Below, piece by piece: positions 1 to 5,462 of a stretch of DNA of 9,170 bases. The stretch is from Minisyncoccota bacterium (GTDB taxonomy: Bacteria > Patescibacteriota > Minisyncoccia > Minisyncoccales > Minisyncoccaceae). Where the stretch lies: the NCBI GenBank assembly GCA_028703995.1, contig JAQVLU010000015.1, forward strand, positions 1 to 9,170, read 5' to 3'. The notes below the pieces were generated by a model. The model had not been told where the DNA came from. It searched no databases and was given only the letters and a program-made list of their open reading frames with translations. Each line of letters begins with the position of its first letter. The first letter of the stretch is position 1. A program made the translations under genes and the position numbers.

Positions 1-731
1 TCTACTGTTAAATAATAATAAGTTAAAATAGCAAAATAATTTGAAGCCACACAGCAATCAATGTCAAAAGAAGAAACAAGAACGTTTTCATAAGGAATAT
101 TCAATTCATCGATACATTTAACTGCATTTCTTGAAATAAAAGTTCCATTAGAACCGTGTCCAGCTATTTCCCCTTCCATATCTTCAGGATGACAAGTAAA
201 AAGAAGCTTGAAAAAAACTCCTTCAAATTCTTTTTTAATTTGTTCTGCGATTTCTTTTGCCCTTTCTCTTTCTCTTCTTTCAAAACCCAAAGCTACGATC
301 ATTTTTTCTTTTGGATAATTTTGAGAAGAAAGACAATTCAAAGTGTTTCTAATCACTTCTATTGGCTCCCCATAAGTAGGAAGAACAATCAAATGATAAA
401 GCTCATTGTAGGATTTAATTTTAAGTCCATTAATCGGAACAAGCTCCTTTATTTTTAAAAGCCAATCTTCTTTTTGATTCTCTATCATTTTCTTGTAAGC
501 TGAATTCAAATAAAAACCAAAATAAATAGCTCTAAAAATCCAATAAGTATCATAAACAATAATGAAAAGAGCTACATAAAAAGGAATGAAAAAAGAAAGA
601 ATGATAGCTAAAAACAAACCTCCGAAACTTAAAATTCCAGGAAGCATTTCAAAGGCTCTATAAATAATTCTATCTTTTTTATCTTTAAGGTCAGAAGCTT
701 TTCCAACTTTCAGAGAGTTAATGTATTTCAT
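1..731 (-). CDS. Membrane-anchored family 2 glycosyltransferase (partial, C-terminus beyond the left edge)
   Basis: Only the first 243 codons are in the window; the reading frame stays open to position 1. Residues 29-75 are strongly hydrophobic and fit two membrane helices. A GT-A fold follows: a nucleotide-sugar entry segment at about 114-150 (LIVLPTYGEP, then SSQNYP and VALGFE), a G-H-G-S-N stretch at 191-195, and an acidic FDID motif at 222-225 in the place of the DxD that binds metal and UDP-sugar. The catalytic base and acceptor region lie outside the window. The order of parts resembles cellulose-synthase-like GT2 proteins common in CPR genomes, which probably build cell-surface polysaccharide; donor and acceptor cannot be told. 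The start is firm, because an in-frame TAA lies nine bases upstream of the ATG. No Shine-Dalgarno sequence and no convincing promoter are visible in the 51 bases between this gene and tRNA-Glu, so readthrough from the tRNA is possible. Confidence 0.8.
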   Translation of the reverse strand, partial: MKYINSLKVGKASDLKDKKDRIIYRAFEMLPGILSFGGLFLAIILSFFIPFYVALFIIVYDTYWIFRAIYFGFYLNSAYKKMIENQKEDWLLKIKELVPINGLKIKSYNELYHLIVLPTYGEPIEVIRNTLNCLSSQNYPKEKMIVALGFERRERERAKEIAEQIKKEFEGVFFKLLFTCHPEDMEGEIAGHGSNGTFISRNAVKCIDELNIPYENVLVSSFDIDCCVASNYFAILTYYYLTV

Positions 732-782
732 TAATATTTAATTAACACAATTCTATATTAAATTCAATGAAAAAAGTGTTTG

Positions 783-854
783 TGACCCCACGGGGAATCG
801 AACCCCGATTGCCAGGTTGAAAACCTGATGTCCTAACCGTTAGACGATAGGGCC
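783..854 (-). tRNA. tRNA-Glu (anticodon UUC)
   Basis: The gene folds as a full cloverleaf on the minus strand. The acceptor GGCCCTA pairs with TGGGGTC (two G-U pairs), the D arm reads CGTCTAACGGTTAGGACA as in bacterial tRNA-Glu, and the anticodon loop TTTTCAA carries UUC at 819-821. The T arm is CGGGG-TTCGATT-CCCCG, and the discriminator is A at 783. The bases after the discriminator are CAA, so the 3' CCA is not encoded and must be added by a CCA-adding enzyme. It lies between the solute-binding protein gene upstream and the glycosyltransferase gene downstream, and appears to have its own promoter. Confidence 0.97.
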
Positions 855-866
855 AATATGTCTTAT

Positions 867-895
867 TTTATATCAGAAAATTATAAAAAAAGCAA
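867..895 (-). promoter_or_regulatory. Sigma70-type promoter of tRNA-Glu
   Basis: On the minus strand TTGCTT (895-890) and TATAAA (872-867) are separated by exactly 17 bases. The predicted start of transcription is near 860, about six bases before the mature tRNA 5' end, which fits a short leader removed by RNase P. The -35 hexamer is identical to that proposed for the solute-binding protein gene. It lies inside the T-rich tail of the preceding terminator, so the two signals are packed together. Confidence 0.6.
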
Positions 896-940
896 ATAAA
901 AATGAGAATAGTTACTCCTTAAAGTAAATTATTCTCATTT
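894..940 (-). terminator. Rho-independent terminator of the solute-binding protein gene, overlapping its 3' end
   Basis: Arms at 930-940 and 900-910 (AAATGAGAATA and its complement) form an 11-bp perfect stem. A further 5-bp stem inside it (TTACT/AGTAA, 923-927 with 912-916) closes a six-base loop, and the hairpin is followed on the minus strand by a T-rich tail TTATTTGCTTTTTTT. The stem is AT-rich, as expected in this genome. The upstream arm encodes the last residues of the protein and the stop codon sits between the two arms, so the gene end and terminator are fused. Confidence 0.75.
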
Positions 941-1626
941 ATGTATTTATTTAAAATTTGAACGATTTTTTCTGCGTTAGGATTTGCTTTAGAAACCCCT
1001 ACATAGAATAATTCTGAACCAACTTTAGAATAAATAACTTCTCCTTTTTTTAATTCTTCTTTAAAAAGCTTTTCTCCGCTGTAAACACTGTACAAGAAAT
1101 AGTCTGCTTCGCCAGAAAGAAGAACTTCTTTGGCTTGATCCGGATTCTTAACCACCAAAAGATTTTTCTCTTTCAAAAGATTGTCAATCCTTTCTCCATA
1201 ACTATCCCCTTCTGTAATGACTCCTTTTTTTGATAAAAGAGCTTCATCAAGCGTTGATAGATTTTTGTCAGTAGTAAAAATACCAATTGGATCTACAAGA
1301 TAAGGCTCAGAATATAAAAGATATTCTTGTCTTTCTTCTGTTTTGTAAACAGCGACAATAATGTCTATTTCTCCTGCTTTAGCTTTTTCTTGGACAATCT
1401 CCCAAGGACCTTTATACTGAGAAAATACTTGATAATCAGAAAGAGCTTCTTTCACAATGTCTGGACCTGTGCCAACAATAGTTTTTGAATCATAATACAT
1501 GACTGGAGACCACGCTTCGTGACCAGATATGATCAAAGTTTCTTCTTGCGGTGCCGCTAAAGACGCTGAAGTAAAAGCCAAGATTAAGATGACTGCTACC
1601 CCTAAAGGAATTAATTTTGTTTTCAT
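919..1626 (-). CDS. Secreted solute-binding protein, family 3 (amino-acid-binding type)
   Basis: The product is 235 residues, a usual size for the SBP_bac_3 family, which captures amino acids or similar small solutes outside the membrane for ABC importers or sensors. Residues 1-25 form a signal peptide (MKTKL, a hydrophobic core, then an ASLAA cleavage region) with no lipobox cysteine. The family core is clear: GTGPDIVKEAL at 52-62, GEIDIIVAVYKTEERQ at 85-100 whose Arg matches the ligand-carboxylate Arg of the family, and the YSEPY block at 105-109. A second-lobe motif GEADYFLYS follows at 172-180. A start 15 bases upstream (1641) is also in frame, but it overlaps the proposed -10 box and so would precede the transcription start; the ATG at 1626 is preferred. 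No permease or ATPase gene lies nearby. The gene is divergent from tsaD and ends inside a terminator hairpin. The ligand cannot be deduced. Confidence 0.85.
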   Translation of the reverse strand: MKTKLIPLGVAVILILAFTSASLAAPQEETLIISGHEAWSPVMYYDSKTIVGTGPDIVKEALSDYQVFSQYKGPWEIVQEKAKAGEIDIIVAVYKTEERQEYLLYSEPYLVDPIGIFTTDKNLSTLDEALLSKKGVITEGDSYGERIDNLLKEKNLLVVKNPDQAKEVLLSGEADYFLYSVYSGEKLFKEELKKGEVIYSKVGSELFYVGVSKANPNAEKIVQILNKYINENNLL

Positions 1627-1639
1627 TTTTACCAATTGC

Positions 1640-1668
1640 ATATTAAAACAAGATGTTCAGAAAAGCAA
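1640..1668 (-). promoter_or_regulatory. Sigma70-type promoter of the solute-binding protein gene
   Basis: On the minus strand TTGCTT (1668-1663) and TAATAT (1645-1640) are 17 bases apart. Transcription should begin near 1633, giving a leader of only about seven bases before the ATG at 1626. This placement excludes the longer start at 1641, whose ATG overlaps the last two bases of the -10 box. Confidence 0.6.
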
Positions 1669-1676
1669 GGGTTTCA

Positions 1677-1705
1677 TTGATAAAAAACACATTTTGCCAT
1701 ATGAT
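1677..1705 (+). promoter_or_regulatory. tsaD: Sigma70-type promoter of the tsaD operon, probably giving a leaderless mRNA
   Basis: TTGATA (1677-1682) and TATGAT (1700-1705) are 17 bases apart, each one mismatch from consensus. The standard distance puts the transcription start at about 1712, which is the A of the tsaD ATG. The -35 box lies only eight bases from the -35 box of the divergent solute-binding protein promoter, so the two polymerase sites face away from each other back to back. Confidence 0.65.
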
Positions 1706-1711
1706 AAATAT

Positions 1712-2809
1712 ATGAAAATAATTGCCATTGAAACAAGTTGTGACGATACTGGAATCGCTATTCTAAAACAAGATAAAAAAATAAAAGTCCTGGCTGATTT
1801 TTTATCTTCACAAAATGATATTCATGCTACTTATGGAGGAATCCATCCAAGTATTGCTAAAAGAGAACACGCAAAAAATATTTTTTCGGTTTTCTTTTCT
1901 GCTCTTAAAAAAGCACATTTATTAAAAAAAGGAACAACTAAAATTCATCCTGAAACAGAAATTATTCTAGAAAGATACCCAGAGCTACTTGAAAAATTAA
2001 AAGATTTTTTTACTAAATACGAAAAACCAGATCTTCAAAAAATAGCGGTCACTGTTGGCCCTGGGCTAGAGCCTTGTCTTTATGTTGGAATTAATTTTGC
2101 TAAAGCCATCGCTCTAAACTGGGATCTTCCCTTAATTCCTGTAAATCACCTTGAGGCACATATTTTAGTAAACTTTATTGAAAAAAAAGAAGAAAACATC
2201 TTCCCTGCTTTAGCTTTAATTCTCTCAGGAGGAAATACAAAAATGTTTTTAATTGAAGAAATAGGAAAATACAAAGAACTTGGATCAACTAGAGATGATG
2301 CTATCGGAGAGTGTTTTGATAAAGCGGCAAGACTTTTAAATCTTCCTTATCCTGGAGGAATAGAAATCGCTAAACGAGCTAAAAAGGTCAAAAAAAGTCA
2401 ATTCAAACTTCCTCGCCCAATGCTTCACTCAAACGATTATGATTTTAGTTTTTCTGGACTTAAAACCGCTCTTTTTTACGAATTAAAAGGAAAAACTTTA
2501 GATAAAAATGAAGTAAATGAAATGTGTTTTGAAATCGAAAATGCTATAAAAGAAGTTGTTGTTAAAAAAACAGAAAGAGCGATTAAAGAATTCCCTCTTA
2601 ATTCTATTCTTATTGGAGGAGGGGTTTCTTCAAACAAATCAATTCAAAAAGCTTTAAAAGATTTGGCTAAAAAAAACAAACTCAAACTTTTAATTCCAAA
2701 ATATACAACTGATAACGCTGTTATGATTGGTGTTTCTGCCATTCTCTCGCCTAAATTAAATCTTTGTGATAAGCTAAAAGCAAATAGTAATTTAAATTTA
2801 AATGATTGA
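1712..2809 (+). CDS. tsaD: tRNA N6-adenosine threonylcarbamoyltransferase TsaD
   Basis: TsaD transfers threonylcarbamoyl from threonylcarbamoyl-AMP to A37 of tRNAs that read ANN codons (t6A), working in the cytoplasm with TsaB, TsaE and TsaC. The 365-residue product has the N-terminal IETSCDDTGIAIL (6-18), SSQ...YGGIHPSIAKREH (32-53), GPGLEP (116-121), the metal-binding NHLEAH with His146 and His150, LSGGNT (171-176), DDAIGECFDKAARLL (195-209), FSFSGLKTA (245-253), GGGVSSN (302-308) and TTDNAVMIG with the third metal ligand Asp334. All catalytic parts are present. A segment at about 66-106 is longer than in E. coli TsaD, as in CPR homologues. The ATG at 1712 is chosen because the ETSCDD motif follows at once and the promoter points to this base; an open frame further upstream is not conserved-looking. 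It overlaps the next gene by eight bases. Confidence 0.96.
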   Translation: MKIIAIETSCDDTGIAILKQDKKIKVLADFLSSQNDIHATYGGIHPSIAKREHAKNIFSVFFSALKKAHLLKKGTTKIHPETEIILERYPELLEKLKDFFTKYEKPDLQKIAVTVGPGLEPCLYVGINFAKAIALNWDLPLIPVNHLEAHILVNFIEKKEENIFPALALILSGGNTKMFLIEEIGKYKELGSTRDDAIGECFDKAARLLNLPYPGGIEIAKRAKKVKKSQFKLPRPMLHSNDYDFSFSGLKTALFYELKGKTLDKNEVNEMCFEIENAIKEVVVKKTERAIKEFPLNSILIGGGVSSNKSIQKALKDLAKKNKLKLLIPKYTTDNAVMIGVSAILSPKLNLCDKLKANSNLNLND

Positions 2810-3542
2810 ACTCCAGCAAATTTTAACTTATACTTTCTTTGCCATTCTTCCTGGAGTTGTTTGGCTCTTTTTTTTCTTAAATAAAGATAGTGAAAAAGAA
2901 CCAAAAAAAGTGATCTTAAAAGTTTTTATCATGGGAATGCTCGTCACCTTCCCTGTTTTTCTTGTTGAATATGTTTTAGTTTACTTATTAGACACTTTAA
3001 ATATTAGCTCTGGACTGTATAACTTTATTCAATATTTTTTCATTGTTGCCATGGCTGAAGAACTATTCAAATATTTAGCTTTTAGATTTACTGCTTTAAA
3101 GTCTCAATATTTAGACGAATCAATAGACGTGCCAATGTATATGATTGTAGCGGCTCTAGGCTTTGCTACCGCAGAAAACATTATTCTCTTTTCTCAAAAA
3201 TCTTTCCTTTTTTACACAGACACAATTATTCTTTCTTTAATAAGATTTATTGGAGCTAATTTTCTACACGCACTTTGCTCTGGAATCTTTGGTTTCTATA
3301 TCGCCGTTTCTTTTTACAGAACAAATAAAAGACACTTCCTTTTTGGAGGAGGTTTTTTAATTGCCGTCATTATTCACGGAGTCTTTGATTTTTTCTTGAA
3401 ATACTCTATAATAGAACGTGGAGGTGAAACAGAGTTATCAGTAATGATTGTCTTCATCTTCAGTACATTAATCATTTCTTACCTTCTTTTAGGGCAAGCC
3501 CTTAAAAAATTAAAAAAGTTAAAAAGTATTTGCAAAATATGA
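2802..3542 (+). CDS. PrsW-family intramembrane metalloprotease
   Basis: This is a 246-residue polytopic membrane protein with about seven or eight hydrophobic segments. It carries the PrsW/CPBP-like signature: EELFK (Glu86, Glu87, Lys90), ATAEN (Glu125-Asn126), HALCSGIFG (His156) and HGVFD (His192, Asp196), each within or at the edge of a hydrophobic segment. In Bacillus subtilis PrsW cuts the anti-sigma factor RsiW within or near the membrane; the substrate here is unknown, and no sigma/anti-sigma pair is visible in the window. The start ATG lies eight bases inside the end of tsaD, and the stop TGA overlaps the start of the hsp20 gene, so the gene is the middle of a translationally coupled trio. 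The C-terminus is Lys-rich (KKLKKLKS) and probably cytoplasmic. Family assignment is firm; a function like that of B. subtilis PrsW is only an inference. Confidence 0.88.
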   Translation: MIELQQILTYTFFAILPGVVWLFFFLNKDSEKEPKKVILKVFIMGMLVTFPVFLVEYVLVYLLDTLNISSGLYNFIQYFFIVAMAEELFKYLAFRFTALKSQYLDESIDVPMYMIVAALGFATAENIILFSQKSFLFYTDTIILSLIRFIGANFLHALCSGIFGFYIAVSFYRTNKRHFLFGGGFLIAVIIHGVFDFFLKYSIIERGGETELSVMIVFIFSTLIISYLLLGQALKKLKKLKSICKI

Positions 3543-3913
3543 AAAATGAAGAAAACCAACAAATTGTATTTGAAACAAACAGTGATAAAGGAGAATTAAT
3601 TGTCGACGTTTATGAAACAGACAAAGAGGTTGTTGTTGAGTCAGCAATCGCTGGAGTTACAGCTGAAGAATTAGATATTTCCCTAGAACAAGACATCTTA
3701 ATCATTAAAGGAGAAAGAAAAGATCCTGCCACTTCAGATAAAGAAAAAAACTATTTCGTAAAAGAATGTTTTTTTGGACCTTTTGAAAAAGAAATTATTC
3801 TCCCTAAAGAAGTTGATACTTCTCAAATAAAAGCCAAAATGAAAAATGGCCTTTTAATCATTAGACTTCCTAAGGAAAAAGAAGGCGATTCTCAAAAAAT
3901 AGAAATAAAATAA
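3539..3913 (+). CDS. Hsp20 / alpha-crystallin family small heat-shock protein
   Basis: Small heat-shock proteins are ATP-independent chaperones that hold unfolding proteins as large oligomers. The 124-residue product has a short acidic N-arm, then an alpha-crystallin domain at about 19-111: a VDVYETDKEVVVES strand pair, AGVTAEELDISLE, a loop, then FFGPFEKEIILP and NGLLIIRLPK. The C-terminus ends IEIK, whose I-x-I motif can dock into a neighbouring subunit. The length is at the small end for the family because the N-terminal arm is only about 18 residues. A TTG nine bases upstream is an alternative start; the ATG is preferred because it forms ATGA with the TGA stop of the upstream protease gene. 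No CIRCE operator is visible; expression appears to come from the tsaD promoter. Confidence 0.93.
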   Translation: MKNEENQQIVFETNSDKGELIVDVYETDKEVVVESAIAGVTAEELDISLEQDILIIKGERKDPATSDKEKNYFVKECFFGPFEKEIILPKEVDTSQIKAKMKNGLLIIRLPKEKEGDSQKIEIK

Positions 3914-3916
3914 ATG

Positions 3917-3998
3917 TGCCGAGAGAGGGAGTCGAACCCTCACACCCGAAGGCATATGCTCCTAAGGCATACGTGTCTGCCAATTCCACCATCTCGGC
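3917..3998 (-). tRNA. tRNA-Leu (anticodon UAG)
   Basis: This is a class II tRNA on the minus strand. The acceptor GCCGAGA pairs with TCTCGGC, and the D arm is TGGTGGAATTGGCAGACA. The anticodon stem-loop TATGC-CTTAGGA-GCATA gives UAG, and the long variable arm folds as GCC-TTCG-GGT. The T arm is GAGGG-TTCGACT-CCCTC. The discriminator A at 3917 is followed by CA, so CCA is not encoded. It lies just downstream of the terminator of the pilin cluster and three bases from the convergent hsp20 stop. A weak TATTAT box (4008-4003) could start its transcription, but no good -35 accompanies it. Confidence 0.97.
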
Positions 3999-4007
3999 GC
4001 GCATAAT

Positions 4008-4031
4008 AAAGACCCTAATTAAAGGGTCTTT
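4008..4031 (-). terminator. Palindromic terminator hairpin of the pilin cluster, probably bidirectional
   Basis: AAAGACCCT (4008-4016) and AGGGTCTTT (4023-4031) form a perfect 9-bp stem with a six-base AT loop. It starts 13 bases after the stop of the last pilin gene on the minus strand. A short run of T follows the stem on both strands, so it can also end plus-strand transcripts that leave the hsp20 operon and cross tRNA-Leu in antisense. The T tracts are interrupted, so termination may be incomplete, and readthrough on the minus strand could feed tRNA-Leu. Confidence 0.7.
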
Positions 4032-4044
4032 TATTAATAGCATA

Positions 4045-4458
4045 TTATCCAACGACTGACAATACGATTCCTGGTAAAGCCTTTGCAAGAAGCGCAACAA
4101 CGATACCTACGGCGGCGTATAAAACTTTATCTTTTGCTTGTCCTAATTTAGTAGTATCACTTGCACTAGTTAAATATAAGAAAGCAGCCCAAACGATCAT
4201 TCCTACAGCAACGGCCATTATAACTATGAACGCCCAATCAACAATATTGTAAATTGTATTTATTAAACAACAAGTACCACATTGAGGTGTTGATACAAAA
4301 TTACATGTAGCTGAACAAAGGGTATAACCTTTTGACTCCATCATGCTTAAAACACTTGTTGATAATTGACATGATTCATTAGCTGCCAAAACAGCTGATA
4401 AAGGCATAGCCATAACTCCTAATAAAAATACTGTTGTAAATATTTTTTTAAAATTCAT
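4045..4458 (-). CDS. VirB2/TrbC-like pilin protein with a short six-cysteine ectodomain
   Basis: The product is 137 residues. Residues 1-25 are a signal peptide (MNFKK, hydrophobic core, LSAVLAA). A short exported segment at about 27-70 holds six cysteines (30, 48, 52, 60, 63, 64), followed by two membrane helices (about 74-97 and 112-135) joined by a polar loop with Lys. The loop and second helix read SASDTTKLGQAKDKVLYAA then LLAKALPG, matching the same region of the two genes upstream in the transcript. Topology, size and a positively charged loop fit VirB2/TrbC pilins, the major subunits of type IV secretion and conjugative pili; many CPR genomes carry such proteins. No type IV prepilin motif is present. 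It is the last gene of the cluster, 34 bases after the previous one, and is followed by a terminator. Assembly into a pilus is inferred. Confidence 0.72.
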   Translation of the reverse strand: MNFKKIFTTVFLLGVMAMPLSAVLAANESCQLSTSVLSMMESKGYTLCSATCNFVSTPQCGTCCLINTIYNIVDWAFIVIMAVAVGMIVWAAFLYLTSASDTTKLGQAKDKVLYAAVGIVVALLAKALPGIVLSVVG

Positions 4459-4492
4459 ATTTTTGTAAATTTAATAATTAATAACGACCTTT

Positions 4493-4786
4493 TTAACTAA
4501 GTTTAACTAAACTTTCAATAATTGCCTTAATAGCATTTGCTAATAAAATAATAATCAATCCGACAGCAGCCCATTTTATAATATCTTGCGCTTTTTTAAC
4601 ATTATCTGCGCTCTCACTAGAAGTGACCATCATAACTCCCGCGATAACAATAAAAAGTACTGCTAACCCTCCCCCAACGGTTGAAATCCATTTAACAACA
4701 TTGTCGATAGTGCTGGTTATAGCATCTGCAAAAACGACAAAAGGTAAAAACGAAGCTACTACTAATCCTTTTATTTTATTCTTCAT
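4493..4786 (-). CDS. Minimal VirB2/TrbC-like pilin protein
   Basis: The product is 97 residues and has only the basic parts: a signal peptide at 1-20 (MKNKIKG, hydrophobic core, FVVFA), an amphipathic stretch (AITSTIDNVVKWI), a first membrane helix at about 36-54 rich in Gly, Ala and Val, a polar loop TSSESADNVKKAQDIIK, and a second helix at about 70-90. It has no cysteine. The loop and second helix match those of the two flanking genes (KAQ, WAAVG, IIILLA), which marks the three as paralogues. Mature VirB2-type pilins are of about this size, so this is the best candidate for a main filament subunit. It starts four bases after the stop of the larger pilin gene, with an AT-rich leader and no Shine-Dalgarno sequence. 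Confidence 0.75.
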   Translation of the reverse strand: MKNKIKGLVVASFLPFVVFADAITSTIDNVVKWISTVGGGLAVLFIVIAGVMMVTSSESADNVKKAQDIIKWAAVGLIIILLANAIKAIIESLVKLS

Positions 4787-4790
4787 ATTT

Positions 4791-5462
4791 TTATTTTATA
4801 AAACCTGATAATACTTCTACTAATGATTTTGCTAATAAAATTATTAAAATTCCAATAGCCGTATAAATTAATAAATTTTGTGCAGTCTGAATTTTTGATG
4901 GATTTCCATTCGCAGTTATAAACATTATTCCCCCAATAACAAACATTAAAGGAGCTAAAACAAGTCCGATATTAAGCATCCACTCAGCTATTTTATCTAT
5001 CAATTCAGAAAAAGTATTCATTCCAGTTGGGTTAGTTAAACCGCCCCCATCCGCTGTAATTGTCTGAGAACCTCCTTTTAAGGTTGTCGTAGAGCCTCCC
5101 CCTTGAACAGGATCATCTTCTTCAGAAATATCAGTTTTTGTAGTTGAGGTAGTTGAACAACCAGTCTGACTACAATAATATTTTTGATCTCCTAAAGATT
5201 GTGGTAAACATTTTTCTGTTCCCGAAGGACATTTACAAGGACTACTAAATTCACTATAATAAGTTCCTATTTCGCAATAACACTTAACTCGACAGACATA
5301 AGAAGAACCTTCGTCGCACTTTTTAGTTCCTGAAGGACATCCAGTAGAGCAATTAATACCAAATTCATTGTAAGTATAAGGGGTGTTTGTTTCGCAAGCA
5401 GCAAAAACATTAACACCGGCAAAGATTAAAATACTAATTATAAAAAATATTATCTTTTTCAT
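4791..5462 (-). CDS. Large VirB2/TrbC-like pilin protein with a duplicated cysteine-rich ectodomain
   Basis: The product is 223 residues. Residues 1-21 are a signal peptide (MKKII, hydrophobic core, VNVFA). Residues 23-102 carry twelve cysteines in two related units, each with a CPSGT-x-KC core (42-49 and 78-85). A low-complexity Ser/Thr/Gly/Asp linker follows (about 103-148), including a QGGGSTTT stretch. The C-terminal module at 149-223 has an amphipathic start (FSELIDKIAEWM), a first membrane helix at about 162-183, a polar loop (ANGNPSKIQTAQ) and a second helix with IGILIILLAKSL. This module is the counterpart of the two smaller pilins. The layout suggests a surface-exposed, disulphide-bonded head on a flexible stalk, anchored by a pilin-like base, perhaps a tip or minor subunit; this is an inference. 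The ATG overlaps the stop of the methyltransferase gene as ATGA. Confidence 0.72.
   Translation of the reverse strand: MKKIIFFIISILIFAGVNVFAACETNTPYTYNEFGINCSTGCPSGTKKCDEGSSYVCRVKCYCEIGTYYSEFSSPCKCPSGTEKCLPQSLGDQKYYCSQTGCSTTSTTKTDISEEDDPVQGGGSTTTLKGGSQTITADGGGLTNPTGMNTFSELIDKIAEWMLNIGLVLAPLMFVIGGIMFITANGNPSKIQTAQNLLIYTAIGILIILLAKSLVEVLSGFIK
5157..5372 (-). repeat. Diverged tandem cysteine-rich repeat within the large pilin gene
   Basis: Two protein units, residues about 31-63 and 69-102, share the pattern E-F-x(3)-C-x(1-3)-CPSGT-x-KC, a variable stretch, Y-x-C or YYC, then x(3-4)-C. The spacing differs slightly: two bases of residues lie between the first cysteines in one unit and one in the other, and the variable stretch is longer in the second unit. 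The repeat is clear at protein level but diverged in DNA, so it is an old duplication, not a recent slippage. Confidence 0.65.

Noticed and set aside
156..458. Plus-strand open frame of 100 codons rich in Phe and Ser
   Set aside because: It is the antisense shadow of the glycosyltransferase, which has clear family motifs and runs across the whole region.
1529..1711. Upstream extension of the tsaD frame by 61 codons
   Set aside because: It runs antisense into the signal-peptide region of the divergent gene and crosses both promoters; the ETSCDD motif starts right after the ATG at 1712.
2644..2904. Minus-strand frame across the tsaD/protease gene junction
   Set aside because: It overlaps two well-supported plus-strand genes and has no recognisable motif.
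3491..3502. Short palindrome AGGGCAAGCCCT about 37 bases before hsp20, considered as a thermosensor or terminator
   Set aside because: The loop is too tight, it lies inside the protease coding region, and A-rich rather than T-rich sequence follows; too weak to call.
3870..4100. Minus-strand open frame of 76 codons with MVELADTYALGAYAFG
   Set aside because: This is the well-known false translation of a tRNA-Leu gene; the frame spans tRNA-Leu and the terminator hairpin.
4492..4511. Ten-base tandem repeat TTTAACTAAG/A at the end of the minimal pilin gene
   Set aside because: Only two copies in AT-rich DNA that encodes the protein's last residues and stop; no hairpin or operator is evident.
4045..5462. 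Type IV pilin (prepilin peptidase) assignment for the three small membrane proteins
   Set aside because: No G-F-T-L-x-E type cleavage site follows a short leader; all three have ordinary signal peptides and two helices.
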